Numbered from the stretch's first letter, positions 21,917-31,347 are shown. The stretch: 64,000 nucleotides of DNA from Ligilactobacillus sp900765635 (GCF_949152225.1 NZ_CASCJC010000001.1:124001-188000), one strand, 5' to 3'. The notes: generated by a model not told the origin, from the sequence alone. A program made the numbers and translations.

Positions 21917-23053
21917 ATGCGAGTGAATACGTCTTTATTGCACGGTTATCCGGTGCTAGATACACAAACCGGGGCGGCTTCAATTCCAAAATATCAAACC
22001 TCAACTTTTGCCCAAAAAAAGATTGGTAGTAAGCAAGACTATAGTTATACGCGTTTTGGTAATCCAACGGTTCATGCTTTAGAGGAAGCTTTTGCTAAAT
22101 TGGAAAAGGCTGATTACGCCTTAGCTTATGCTTCAGGCATGGCGGCAATTTCAAATGTTTTAATGTTGCTTGAAGGTGGCGATCATTTGTTATTGCCTAA
22201 GGAAGTTTATGGTGGGACGTGCCAATTTGCCAACCATATTTTACCAAGGTATGATATAGAGGTGTCTTGTATTGATATGTCGGATATCAACGAGATTAAA
22301 GCTCATCTCAAACCAAACACGAAGATGATTTATTTAGAAACACCTTCTAATCCGTTATTGAAGATTACCGATATTGCGGCGGTTGTTGCGTTAGCAAAAC
22401 AACATCAAATTTTAACGGTAGCGGATAATACTTTTATGACGGCACTATATCAAAATCCATTAGCCCTAGGCGTTGATATTGTAGTTGAAAGTGTTACGAA
22501 ATTTATCAATGGACACAGTGATGTTGTTGCTGGTGTAGCGGCAACTAACGATAAAGAAATCTATCAACAGTTATTGTTGTATCAAAAGAATTTTGGGGCA
22601 GTTTTGGGAGTAGAAGAAGCATGGCTTGTTTTACGGGGAATGAAGACCATGGGATTGCGGATGGAAAAATCGATTGATAATGCAACTCAGATTGCAGCTT
22701 TCTTGCAAACATGTCCTAATGTTAAGCGTGTCTATTATCCAACCTTACCCAATCATCCTAATGCTGCTATTCAAAAGAAACAAGCAACCAATGGTGGTGC
22801 AGTTTTATCATTTGAAGTAAGTAATCAAGCGGTCTTAGAAGCAGTTATTGATAAGTTGCAAATTCCGATTTTAGCAGTTAGTCTAGGTGGTGTGGAATCG
22901 ATTTTATCGCATCCAGCAACGATGTCACATGCTTGCTTATCGCAAGAAGAACGTCAAAAACAAGGAGTAACAAACAATTTATTGCGTTTATCTTGTGGAA
23001 TTGAAGACCTTGAGGATCTATTAGCTGATTTAAAACAGGCCTTAGGTTGTTAG
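21917..23053 (+). CDS. Cys/Met-metabolism PLP enzyme (cystathionine/methionine lyase type)
   Basis: 378-residue fold-type I enzyme of the cystathionine gamma-synthase/lyase family. The PLP lysine is K195 in ESVTKFINGHSD; YSYTRFGNPT and YASGMAA, which bind substrate and cofactor, are intact. Members include cystathionine beta- and gamma-lyases, methionine gamma-lyase and O-acetylhomoserine sulfhydrylases, and sequence reading cannot separate them. The RidA neighbour suggests a lyase (beta- or gamma-elimination). GAGGAG lies 9 bases before the ATG, within the end of ridA. Confidence 0.85.
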   Translation: MRVNTSLLHGYPVLDTQTGAASIPKYQTSTFAQKKIGSKQDYSYTRFGNPTVHALEEAFAKLEKADYALAYASGMAAISNVLMLLEGGDHLLLPKEVYGGTCQFANHILPRYDIEVSCIDMSDINEIKAHLKPNTKMIYLETPSNPLLKITDIAAVVALAKQHQILTVADNTFMTALYQNPLALGVDIVVESVTKFINGHSDVVAGVAATNDKEIYQQLLLYQKNFGAVLGVEEAWLVLRGMKTMGLRMEKSIDNATQIAAFLQTCPNVKRVYYPTLPNHPNAAIQKKQATNGGAVLSFEVSNQAVLEAVIDKLQIPILAVSLGGVESILSHPATMSHACLSQEERQKQGVTNNLLRLSCGIEDLEDLLADLKQALGC

Positions 23054-23068
23054 ATTAAGGAGTGTTAT

Positions 23069-23743
23069 ATGCAACCAAAATTACAAAGTTATGTTGCGTT
23101 AGTTGATTTTTTAGCTGATTTTTTAGGCGAGCAGACGGAAGTGGTTTTGCAAGAAATTACAAATGATCATCACGCAGAAATTGTTTATATAAAAAATAGT
23201 ATTTCGGGGCGGACAATAGGTTCACCTGGAACCGATTTTTTATTGCGTATTTTGCAAACTAAACAATATCAAACGACCGATTATCTGGCGCATTACACAA
23301 GTAAAGCAAGTAATGGTAAGCTTTTGAATTCTTCAAGCTTTTTTATCAAAGATGAACAAGCACAATTAATTGGGATGTTATGTATTAATTCCGATCAATC
23401 ACAACTGTTAGAGTTAGAAAAATCATTAACTCAAAGCTTAGCGTTATTAAAAGGTGTGATGCAACCTAAACAAGATGAGGTCATCGCTCAACAGATTCAA
23501 GAAAACTTGTATCTTTCTACAGATAATGTTATTGAAGATGCTATTTTTGAAGTTTTAGGGGTGTATAAGTTTCCAGAAACCTTGGTAGCTAAAAAAGATA
23601 AACTAGCGATTGTGGAACGGTTGTATGCGAAAGGCTTTTTTGAGCTCAAAGATGCCGTTACTAAATTAGCCCAAGCTTTTAAGATGTCGGAAGTGAGTAT
23701 ATATAAATATATTCAAGAAATTAAAAAAGATATAAAAAAATAA
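23069..23743 (+). CDS. YheO/DauR-type transcriptional regulator
   Basis: 224-residue regulator with an N-terminal YheO-like PAS domain (about residues 5-115; family-like IKNSISGRTIGSPGT and FFIKDEQAQLIGMLCIN) and a C-terminal HTH (about 165-222, FKMSEVSIYKYIQEIKK). Related proteins control amino acid catabolic operons, for example D-arginine or cysteine degradation. Here it closes the operon, 15 bases after the lyase gene, so it probably controls it in response to an amino acid or an imine/keto product. Confidence 0.82.
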   Translation: MQPKLQSYVALVDFLADFLGEQTEVVLQEITNDHHAEIVYIKNSISGRTIGSPGTDFLLRILQTKQYQTTDYLAHYTSKASNGKLLNSSSFFIKDEQAQLIGMLCINSDQSQLLELEKSLTQSLALLKGVMQPKQDEVIAQQIQENLYLSTDNVIEDAIFEVLGVYKFPETLVAKKDKLAIVERLYAKGFFELKDAVTKLAQAFKMSEVSIYKYIQEIKKDIKK

Positions 23744-23752
23744 CCTTTTCTT

Positions 23753-23806
23753 ATGAGATGTACTTTTTTACATATAAATATGTGTAAAAGGTGCATCTCA
23801 TTTTTT
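23753..23806 (+). terminator. Terminator after the YheO-type regulator gene
   Basis: ATGAGATG pairs with CATCTCAT in a long, partly bulged hairpin that continues with TTTTTACAT/ATGTGTAAAA, followed by six T. Confidence 0.82.
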
Positions 23807-24043
23807 ATGGAGATTGTTTAAATTTATAGCATTTATTTATATATTCAGTTATATTGATAGTATATAGGGGATAACGTATATAAATATATAAAATTGCTAA
23901 TTATAATGAGTGATATGTTTAATATCTTAAGTTAAATTTTATTATGTATAATGTTTTTTTTTTCACTTTTTTGTGAATATAATTATCTTTTTTGGAAAGC
24001 GTTAACAAAATATAATTGAATTATATTAGAGGAGGTTTTGCAG
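23807..24043 (+). promoter_or_regulatory. AT-rich control region of the PTS/peptidase operon with cre-like site
   Basis: No gene lies here. An inverted repeat TTCAC-N6-GTGAA is at 23962-23977. TGGAAAGCGTTAACA (23993-24007) matches the cre consensus with one deviation in the left arm. A perfect TATAAT follows at 24011-24016, without a clear -35 box, as expected for an activator-dependent promoter. GAGGAGG at 24029-24035 serves the regulator gene. Confidence 0.6.
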
Positions 24044-25960
24044 ATGAGATTGTTTTTATTAGTTACTGAGTTAAACTCTACTGATGCCTATAAATCAATT
24101 GATTATTTATCTCAAAAATATCAAGTCACTAAAAGAACGATTCAAAGTGATATTGCATATTTAAAAAATGTTTCCTCTAAGCATGGTTTTCAAATGCATA
24201 CTAAAAGAGGTGAGGGATATTTTTTAGAAATTATTGATAAGGAATTGTTTGATGATTTCCTGAAATTTTTAGATAAGAATAGTTTTCTTGATTATGAAAA
24301 TCAAAGAGAAAAACTAATTTTGACATACATATTGTTAAACAATTCATATGTTTCTATGGAAAAAATTGCAGATTATTTTCGAGTTTCAAGAACCTTAATA
24401 AAAAATACATTGACGGGTGTAGGTAAATTAGCTAAAGAAAATAATTTATTTTTAGAAAAGAAAAGTCATTATGGCTTAAAGATAAATGGTAATAGAGATA
24501 ATATTATCAATTATTTGATTAAAGCATTGAATGCAAATGATATTGTATTAGAAAACTTATTGAAAGACAAATTAAGTGATTTTACGCATATAGAAAATGA
24601 TATTGCAAAAATTATAAATAGCGAGCGATTAGATGTATATTATGTTGAATTTTCGAATATTATTAGTGTGATAAAAATAATAATGTTAATTAATACTTTG
24701 AATTTTTCATCTGATAAAGAAGTTGAAGAATATGAAGTTGGTGAAAATATAGACCAACTGGCTGCAAAAATAATTGCATTATTAGAAATGAAATATCAAC
24801 TTAAAATTTGCGAAAGTGATCGAGTATATCTAAGGAAGATTCTATATGAAAAAGTAAAGCAGCCTTTTAACATAAGGGAAGAAATGCTTGAAAATGATAT
24901 TGATGCCTTTTTATTGGATATTGATAAAAAATACAAGACATCATTTTATAGAGATTTAGACTTTAAAAGAATGTTGAAATTACATGTTTCAATGTTGTTG
25001 GATAGATTGAATCGAGAGGTGTCTTATCAAAATCCTGTTGCAAATGAGTTGAGCATCAAAGAACCAATGATTTTTAATATAGCCATAAAATTTGGCGAGA
25101 TGTTGAATGCTAAGTATGGAGTTACTAGTAGTTTCGATGAACTAGGATTTATTGCTATGCATTTTGCAGCACACATAGAACGAGAACAGCAAGAGAAGCT
25201 ACTGACGTACAACAATATTGGGATTGTTTGCTCATCAGGTTTAGGAAGTGCCTATATGCTAAAGCTAAAGTTGCAATCGATATTTCAAAAAGCAAACATT
25301 AAAACATTTTCTTTTTTGCAACAAGATGAATTACAAGCATTTACACCGGATATTATTTTTACAGTAATGCCATTAAATTTGAAGATAGATTGTCCAATTA
25401 TATATATAAAAGAACTATTAAATGAAAAAGATTTTTATCACATAAGAAATATAGTTCAAAATGAATTATCAAAGAGTGTTGGAGTTGAGCTTAAAGAATC
25501 AAAGGAATTCTTATATAGTAATTTATTCAATAAAAAATTTTTTAAGATATATTCAAGAATAGATAAAAGTTACACACAAATTATTCATGAAATGGCAGTG
25601 GAGATAGAAAAATATGGATATGGACAAAGTGATTATTCAGATATGTTATTAAAAAGAGAAAGTTATGCTTCAACAATATATCAAAATGGAATTTGCATTC
25701 CGCATCCATTAGAAACGAATGCAAAAAAAAGTGTAATTTCTATAGCTATTAACCAAGGATACGCTTTAGGTGAGTCTAAAGTATCGGTAATTTTTATGAT
25801 TTGTCTAAGACGAAGAGATGTTAGATTTTATACAGAAATAAGTAAAGTCTTGTATAAATTAATAAATATGCCCAAATACGTTGAAAGGATGGTAGAGGCT
25901 AAAAGTTTAGAGGAAGTAACAATTATTTTTAAAGAAATTGAGGGTGAACTTTATGAATAA
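24044..25960 (+). CDS. BglG/LicR-type PTS-controlled transcription activator
   Basis: 638-residue regulator; start ATG 24044, 8 bases after GAGGAGG. It has an HTH (about 5-62), an Mga-like second HTH (about 80-165), a PRD1 region that lacks the usual histidines, PRD2 (about 300-385) with histidines in LHVSMLLDRL and FIAMHFAAHIE, a IIB-like domain with C396 in CSSGLGS, and a IIA-like domain with H554 in CIPHPLE. This plan lets the protein sense HPr and PTS phosphorylation, so it should activate the operon when its own PTS is transporting. AGA and ATA codons are frequent, unlike the lac and fru genes. Confidence 0.88.
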   Translation: MRLFLLVTELNSTDAYKSIDYLSQKYQVTKRTIQSDIAYLKNVSSKHGFQMHTKRGEGYFLEIIDKELFDDFLKFLDKNSFLDYENQREKLILTYILLNNSYVSMEKIADYFRVSRTLIKNTLTGVGKLAKENNLFLEKKSHYGLKINGNRDNIINYLIKALNANDIVLENLLKDKLSDFTHIENDIAKIINSERLDVYYVEFSNIISVIKIIMLINTLNFSSDKEVEEYEVGENIDQLAAKIIALLEMKYQLKICESDRVYLRKILYEKVKQPFNIREEMLENDIDAFLLDIDKKYKTSFYRDLDFKRMLKLHVSMLLDRLNREVSYQNPVANELSIKEPMIFNIAIKFGEMLNAKYGVTSSFDELGFIAMHFAAHIEREQQEKLLTYNNIGIVCSSGLGSAYMLKLKLQSIFQKANIKTFSFLQQDELQAFTPDIIFTVMPLNLKIDCPIIYIKELLNEKDFYHIRNIVQNELSKSVGVELKESKEFLYSNLFNKKFFKIYSRIDKSYTQIIHEMAVEIEKYGYGQSDYSDMLLKRESYASTIYQNGICIPHPLETNAKKSVISIAINQGYALGESKVSVIFMICLRRRDVRFYTEISKVLYKLINMPKYVERMVEAKSLEEVTIIFKEIEGELYE

Positions 25961-26996
25961 CGATTTATTAATAGAACTAAGTAATACAGATAGTATAGCT
26001 TCTTGTGAATATGAAACGAGAAAAATATTGTATGAAAATTTAAAGGATAAGTGTGATGAAATTTTATTTGATAAATTAGGGAGTATTATTTTTCATAAAA
26101 AAGGAACCTCTAAAAATCCACTTAAATTAATGTTTTGTGCTCATTTAGATGAAGTTGGATTCAAAGTTAGAAGTATATCAGAAACTGGACTAATTTATTT
26201 GATTGCGGTAGGAGGTGTATTAGATAAAAGCAAAGAGATGCAAATAGTGAGAATTACGACTAATTCTGGAGAAAAAATAGAAGGAATTTTAAATGTTTCT
26301 CGTAATTCAGAGGGAAAAGTTGCAGAAATGTACGTGGATATTGGTGTAGATTCAAACCAAGAAGTTTGTGATTTAGGAATTGAAATTGGAAATATGGTTT
26401 GTTTTGCTACAGAGGCACGTAAATTAAATAAAGATATTTATTTAGGGAAAGCATTTGATGATAGAACTGGCTGTTATGTGATTGCTAATATTTTACAGGA
26501 AGTGTCAAAGACAGAAAATGATATTTATATAGTTGGAACGAGTAGTGAAGAAGTAGGAATTAGAGGTGCTAAAACAGCAACCAATTTGATTAAACCTGAT
26601 ATTATTTTTGCAATTGATGTTGCCAATAATCCTGAGACTGATAGAAGTCATTTTAACCATCGAAGAATAGGTTATGGCCCGATGATTGTTCAATATGATA
26701 AGACAATGGCTCCTAATCTTAAGTTAGTGTCTTATATTAAACAATTAGCTAAGAAAAATGGAATTAATTATCAAGAGGATATGTTCAAAGGAGGTGGAAC
26801 AGATGCTGGTAGTGCGCATTTAGACGAAGATGGAAGATTAGCTGTAGTTTTAGGGATTCCGTTACGCTATTGTCATGGAAGTTGTTCTTTAACACATAAA
26901 AATGATTTAAATCAGTTAATTTCTTTAGGAATCTTATTAGCACGAACTTTAAGACGCAGTGATTATGAAAAATTTATTAACTATATGGAGGTGTAA
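25953..26996 (+). CDS. M42-family metallo-aminopeptidase (FrvX-like)
   Basis: 347-residue cytoplasmic enzyme overlapping the regulator gene by 8 bases; ATG 25953 is preceded by GAGGG. The di-metal site of M42 peptidases can be traced: H64 in FCAHLDEVG, D169 in AFDDRTG, E199/E200 in SSEEVG, D222 in AIDVAN and H308 in RYCHG. M42 enzymes form dodecamers and trim peptides from the N-terminus. FrvX and SgcX homologues encoded beside PTS genes have no well-defined substrate. Here it heads the PTS genes, suggesting the imported compound carries an amide or peptide bond. Confidence 0.87.
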   Translation: MNNDLLIELSNTDSIASCEYETRKILYENLKDKCDEILFDKLGSIIFHKKGTSKNPLKLMFCAHLDEVGFKVRSISETGLIYLIAVGGVLDKSKEMQIVRITTNSGEKIEGILNVSRNSEGKVAEMYVDIGVDSNQEVCDLGIEIGNMVCFATEARKLNKDIYLGKAFDDRTGCYVIANILQEVSKTENDIYIVGTSSEEVGIRGAKTATNLIKPDIIFAIDVANNPETDRSHFNHRRIGYGPMIVQYDKTMAPNLKLVSYIKQLAKKNGINYQEDMFKGGGTDAGSAHLDEDGRLAVVLGIPLRYCHGSCSLTHKNDLNQLISLGILLARTLRRSDYEKFINYMEV

Positions 26997-26998
26997 AT

Positions 26999-27313
26999 AT
27001 GAATGAAATGGAACGCAATGTGATGGTAATGATATCTTCTGCGGGACAAAGTAAAGCTAAAGCATTTGAAGCTTTAAAAATGGTCAAGCTGGGTGACTAT
27101 GAAAAAGCGCGTAAATTATTACAAGAATCTAAAGATGCTGATTTAGAGGCGCATAAAATCCAAACCAAACTTATTCAAGAAGAGATTGCATCAGGTAAAA
27201 ATAATGAAGTTAATTTATTAGTGGTTCATGCGCAGGATCACTATATGACATCACAATTAGCTAGAGATTTAATTGAAGAATTAATTAATGTTTTTGAAGC
27301 AAAGGAGAAATAA
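26999..27313 (+). CDS. PTS lactose/cellobiose-family IIA component
   Basis: 104-residue helical IIA protein. The HAQDH motif at residues 77-81 carries the phosphorylated histidine of this family, and the QSKAKAFEAL helix is typical. It starts 2 bases after the M42 stop, with TGGAGGTG in the end of that gene. It accepts phosphate from HPr and passes it to the IIB encoded next. Confidence 0.92.
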   Translation: MNEMERNVMVMISSAGQSKAKAFEALKMVKLGDYEKARKLLQESKDADLEAHKIQTKLIQEEIASGKNNEVNLLVVHAQDHYMTSQLARDLIEELINVFEAKEK

Positions 27314-27315
27314 CT

Positions 27316-27651
27316 ATGAGAATCGTTTTATGTTGTGCAGGTGGTTTTTCAACCACAATGTTGATGGATAGTATGAAAGAAACTGTCAAAAAGAGTGCTA
27401 AATTAAATGAAGATGATTTTGATTTTATTGCTATCCCTGTTGATATTTTACAAAATGAAGTCGAAAACTGTGATGCGTTAGTTATTGGTCCACAAATTGC
27501 GCATAAAATTGATTATATTAAACCAATTATCGCTCCTTACAACATTCCATACGTTATTGTAGATCAAGAAACTTATGGAAAAATGGATGGAGCTACAGTT
27601 TTAAAGCAAGTATTAATTGCGCGTAGAAAGGCAGATATGGATAAAAAATAG
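27316..27651 (+). CDS. PTS lactose/cellobiose-family IIB component
   Basis: 111-residue IIB protein beginning MRIVLCCAGGFSTTML; the phosphorylated cysteine is C7 (a second cysteine, C6, precedes it). VIGPQIAHKIDYIKP is the usual central motif. It starts 2 bases after the IIA stop. The loop AGGFSTT differs slightly from the common AGMSTS, so it may belong to a divergent subfamily. Confidence 0.9.
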   Translation: MRIVLCCAGGFSTTMLMDSMKETVKKSAKLNEDDFDFIAIPVDILQNEVENCDALVIGPQIAHKIDYIKPIIAPYNIPYVIVDQETYGKMDGATVLKQVLIARRKADMDKK

Positions 27652-27670
27652 AAAGTGAGGAGTTGTTTAT

Positions 27671-28984
27671 ATGTTTGATAAGTTTGAAGCTTTTATGTCG
27701 AAATATTTGACTCCACTTGCTAATAAAATGGATAAGCAAGTTCATCTCAGTGCAGTGAAAAAATCAATGGTTGCGATGACTCCGTTGTTAATTATTGGGA
27801 GCTTTTGTTTGATACCTGAAGCAATTCCGAATATGATTGGAAAATCTAATCCTGTATCGCAATGGATTTTGGCTAACTTAGATATAATTTATATTCCCTA
27901 CAATGTAGGTATGGCATTAATGTCACTTTATGTTACTGTTGTGATTGCATATCATTTAGCAAATTCTTATAAACAAGATGTTCCAGGCTCTGTTAGTATG
28001 GCATTAATTTCATTTTTAATGATGACAGTACAGTACACTAAAGATGGAGGAGTGGATACAACATTTCTTGGACCTAAAGGGTTATTTGCAGCTATGTTTG
28101 CATCGATTATTGCAGTTGAATTATTTAGATGGTGTAAGAAAAAGAACTTTACAATTAAAATGCCAGATTCAGTTCCAGATTTTGTATCTCGTTCATTTGA
28201 AATGATTCCAATTTCAGTAATTATTATTGGGTTCTTTTTAATTATTAGAATAGTTTGTGAAAATGTGTTTAACATATTACCACCATTGATTTTCACAAAT
28301 CTATTAGCTCCATTGGTAGGATCGATGGATAATCCTTTAGCATATACATTTTTAAAGATTTTGCAATGTTTATTATTCTTCTTTGGAATCCATCCATCTG
28401 TATTGAGTCCAATTACAAGTCCAATTTCGACTCAATTCTTAGCAGATAATATTGCTAATTATAAGGCACATTTACCAATGACACATTTTTATTGTCCTGG
28501 ACCAGATTCTGCATTCGGAAACTTCACAGGAACTGGTGTAACCTTTGGATTAGTCTTCTGGTGTTTGCTTTCCAAAAATAAAGCGCTTAAACAAATTGGT
28601 AGAGTAGCTTTGATACCTGCATTATTTGGTATTAATGAACCAATTCTTTTTGGTGCCCCAATTGTATTGAATCCAGTATTTTTCATTCCATTTGTTATCT
28701 TAGGTGGCATTATTTCAAGTATAGGTGGTTGGGCAATGTATTTTGGATTGATGCGTTGTTCATTTTTCACACCACCTTACGTAGGTGTATTTTTAGAAGG
28801 GTATTTAACAAATATGGATTGGCGTTCACTAGTTGTAAATGCAATTCAACTTATTTTGTCAATAATTGTATGGTACCCATTCTTTAAAATATATGAAGGG
28901 CGTTATGGAAATAAAGAAGATAAGAAAGATACAATTTCTAAGGAAGATGAAGAAATATTGAAAGATTTAGATTTGGATTTCTAA
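27671..28984 (+). CDS. PTS lactose/cellobiose-family IIC permease
   Basis: 437-residue membrane transporter with about ten helices. Family motifs include FFGIHPSVLSPITSP and FGINEPILFGAPIVLNP, the latter a conserved loop near the substrate site. Charged residues (Lys/Glu/Asp) dominate the C-terminal 30. It forms the channel with the preceding IIA and IIB. The substrate is unknown: no beta-glucosidase or phospho-glycosidase is encoded nearby, which is unusual for this family. Confidence 0.9.
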   Translation: MFDKFEAFMSKYLTPLANKMDKQVHLSAVKKSMVAMTPLLIIGSFCLIPEAIPNMIGKSNPVSQWILANLDIIYIPYNVGMALMSLYVTVVIAYHLANSYKQDVPGSVSMALISFLMMTVQYTKDGGVDTTFLGPKGLFAAMFASIIAVELFRWCKKKNFTIKMPDSVPDFVSRSFEMIPISVIIIGFFLIIRIVCENVFNILPPLIFTNLLAPLVGSMDNPLAYTFLKILQCLLFFFGIHPSVLSPITSPISTQFLADNIANYKAHLPMTHFYCPGPDSAFGNFTGTGVTFGLVFWCLLSKNKALKQIGRVALIPALFGINEPILFGAPIVLNPVFFIPFVILGGIISSIGGWAMYFGLMRCSFFTPPYVGVFLEGYLTNMDWRSLVVNAIQLILSIIVWYPFFKIYEGRYGNKEDKKDTISKEDEEILKDLDLDF

Positions 28985-28997
28985 TAATGTTGGTGGA

Positions 28998-29029
28998 GGT
29001 AGGCTGGGTAAGCCTACCTTTATTTTTAT
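28998..29029 (+). terminator. Hairpin between IIC and the M24 peptidase gene
   Basis: GGTAGGCT and AGCCTACC form an 8-bp stem with a 5-base loop and a T-rich tail, so part of the transcription should stop here while the rest continues into the downstream genes. Confidence 0.72.
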
Positions 29030-29044
29030 TATTGAAAGGTGATT

Positions 29045-30127
29045 ATGATGCAGAAAGTTACAAAAGTAAGAGAATTATTAGGGCAAAAAGGCTTAGATGC
29101 AATATGGATCAAAAGTAAAACTATGAAAAAATGGTTAGCAACAATGACAGGTAGCGGATGTCAAATTTTTATCACTAGGGAAGATGAATATTTAATTTTA
29201 GATGGTAGATATCTTGCAGAAGCAAAAGATAAAGAACCAAATTTAAATATTTTGCTACACGAACAAAATGCTAATGCAATTGAATATGTGTATATGATGA
29301 TAAATATTTTTCAAAAAAAAGGATACCAAAATTTAGGAGTAGAAGCTAGAGATATATCTGTTAAAGAATATCAGGCTCTATTAGATGCAGGAATAAATGT
29401 TACTTTATTAGATCAAGAGATTGTATCTTTACGAATGATAAAAGATGAAAGCGAAATTGCTAAACTTAAAGAAGTAGTAGAATTAACAGATCAAATTTTT
29501 CTTAAAGTTTTATCTAAGGTAAGACCCGGAATGACAGAAAATGAGTTGAGTGCATGGATACAATATTATTCTATCTCAGCAGGGGCACAAAAAATGTCAT
29601 TTGATACAATTGTTGCGACAGGTGAACGAACAGCATATCCACATGGACGTCCAACTAATAAAATCATTAAAGAACATGAACCTATAATGATTGATTTTGG
29701 AATACAGTATGATAACTACCAATCTGATATGACTAGAGTATGTTTTATCAAAAAACCAACTCCAGAAATTAAAGAAGTATATAATTTGGTATTAGAAGCT
29801 CAAAAAAAATCAATTGAATCTATTAAAACAGGAGTTCTTGCAAAAGATGTGGATTCTGTTGCAAGAAATATTATCACTGATGCAGGATATGGAAAGTATT
29901 TTAATCATGGGTTAGGACATGGATTAGGTATTGGCGAAGATGGGGAAGGCCCTTTATTAAATAAACAAAGTACAACTATTTTGCAAAATAATATGGCTAT
30001 GTCATGTGAACCTGGGGTATATATTCCTGGCTTGGGAGGTATTAGAATTGAAGATGATGTTGTAATTTTAAATGGTATAGGAATGAGTTTAAATAAAACA
30101 ACTAAAGATTATATTATTTTAGATTAG
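29045..30127 (+). CDS. M24-family Xaa-Pro aminopeptidase
   Basis: 360-residue creatinase/prolidase-fold enzyme releasing the residue before proline, or splitting Xaa-Pro dipeptides. The metal ligands lie in IDFGIQYDNYQSDMTR (two Asp), NHGLGHGLG (His), SCEPGVY (Glu) and GIRIEDD (Glu), so the site is complete. The N-terminal domain covers about residues 1-120. ATG 29045 (or 29048) follows GAAAGG; an in-frame GTG at 29039 overlaps that site. It gives the operon a second peptidase beside M42. Confidence 0.87.
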   Translation: MMQKVTKVRELLGQKGLDAIWIKSKTMKKWLATMTGSGCQIFITREDEYLILDGRYLAEAKDKEPNLNILLHEQNANAIEYVYMMINIFQKKGYQNLGVEARDISVKEYQALLDAGINVTLLDQEIVSLRMIKDESEIAKLKEVVELTDQIFLKVLSKVRPGMTENELSAWIQYYSISAGAQKMSFDTIVATGERTAYPHGRPTNKIIKEHEPIMIDFGIQYDNYQSDMTRVCFIKKPTPEIKEVYNLVLEAQKKSIESIKTGVLAKDVDSVARNIITDAGYGKYFNHGLGHGLGIGEDGEGPLLNKQSTTILQNNMAMSCEPGVYIPGLGGIRIEDDVVILNGIGMSLNKTTKDYIILD

Positions 30128-30144
30128 GCAAAGGAAGTGCGAGG

Positions 30145-31320
30145 ATGGAGTATAATTTTAATGAAATAAATAATCGATTGGGTACTTATTGTACACAATG
30201 GGATTATATTGAGGATCGATTTCATAAAAAAGATTTATTACCTTTTTCGATATCTGATACAGATTTTATAGTACCTTATCCAGTAACTAAAAAGATACAT
30301 GAATTAGCAGATAAGCAAATTTATGGTTATACTAGGTGGAATCATACAGACTTTAAACATTCAATAACCGATTATTTAGTGAAAAGATTTAATACAAAAA
30401 GTAATGCTGATTGGGTAGTATATAGTCCCTCAGTTATGTATTCTGTTTCAGTTTTAATTAGACTATTATCTGAGGAAAATCAAGGAGTCTTAACTTTAAG
30501 TCCGATGTATGATTCATTTTTTACTGTTATTGAAGGAAATAAACGTAAACTTGTTTCAAGTGAACTTATTAATAATAATGGGAAATTTGAGATTAATTTT
30601 GTAGATTTAGCTAATAAGGCTGAAAAATGTGAAATTTTATTACTTTGTTCTCCACATAATCCAACCGGAAGAATTTGGACTAAAGATGAATTGGAAAAAA
30701 TAATTAGTATTTGTCGAGAGCATAATGTTAAGATTATTTCGGACGAAATCCATATGGATATTCAAATAGGAAATAACAAACATATCCCTATTTTAAATTT
30801 TTATAGTGAATACCCAGATATTTATTTAGTATCTTCTTCCAGTAAAACTTTTAATACTCCAGGATTAATAGGTTCTTATGCATTGCTTCCTAATGAGAAA
30901 ATTTATGAACAATTTTTGTATCAAACTAGGAAAGTAGATTTCTTAAATTCAGCTAGTATTTTTGGAATGTATGCGACAATGATAAGTTATAACGATTGCA
31001 GTGATTATGTCGAACAGTTAAATGAATATATTCGTGGAAATATGTATTTAGTTGAAGACTTTATTCAAGAAAACTTATCAGATTTTAAATTTAGAGTGCC
31101 GGATGGAACGTATTTGGCATGGATTGATGTTAGGGATGTTCCATATACCTCTGATGATATTCAAAAAGCTTTAGTTGATGTAGGTGGTGTTGGAATAATG
31201 CCAGGCGAGACATATGGCAGTCAAAAATATTTAAGGATGAATGTTGGATGCCCGCAAAAAAAAGTCATGGAAGGGTTAAAAAGAGTAAAAAAAGCTATGA
31301 ATTATTTGTATCAAAAATAA
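30145..31320 (+). CDS. MalY/PatB-type aminotransferase / cysteine-S-conjugate beta-lyase
   Basis: 391-residue fold-type I PLP enzyme. PLP lysine K234 lies in SSSKTFN; SPHNPTGR and SDEIHMDI are the conserved cofactor loops, and LPFSISDTDF at the N-terminus is typical of the MalY/PatB branch. Members cleave C-S bonds of cystathionine and other cysteine S-conjugates, releasing a thiol, pyruvate and ammonia; PatB in Staphylococcus hominis makes body-odour thioalcohols this way. It starts 17 bases after the M24 gene (GGAAG site), and is on the same message. Plain aminotransferase activity cannot be excluded. Confidence 0.85.
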   Translation: MEYNFNEINNRLGTYCTQWDYIEDRFHKKDLLPFSISDTDFIVPYPVTKKIHELADKQIYGYTRWNHTDFKHSITDYLVKRFNTKSNADWVVYSPSVMYSVSVLIRLLSEENQGVLTLSPMYDSFFTVIEGNKRKLVSSELINNNGKFEINFVDLANKAEKCEILLLCSPHNPTGRIWTKDELEKIISICREHNVKIISDEIHMDIQIGNNKHIPILNFYSEYPDIYLVSSSSKTFNTPGLIGSYALLPNEKIYEQFLYQTRKVDFLNSASIFGMYATMISYNDCSDYVEQLNEYIRGNMYLVEDFIQENLSDFKFRVPDGTYLAWIDVRDVPYTSDDIQKALVDVGGVGIMPGETYGSQKYLRMNVGCPQKKVMEGLKRVKKAMNYLYQK

Positions 31321-31347
31321 TATACTATAAGCAAGGAAGTGTGTGAA

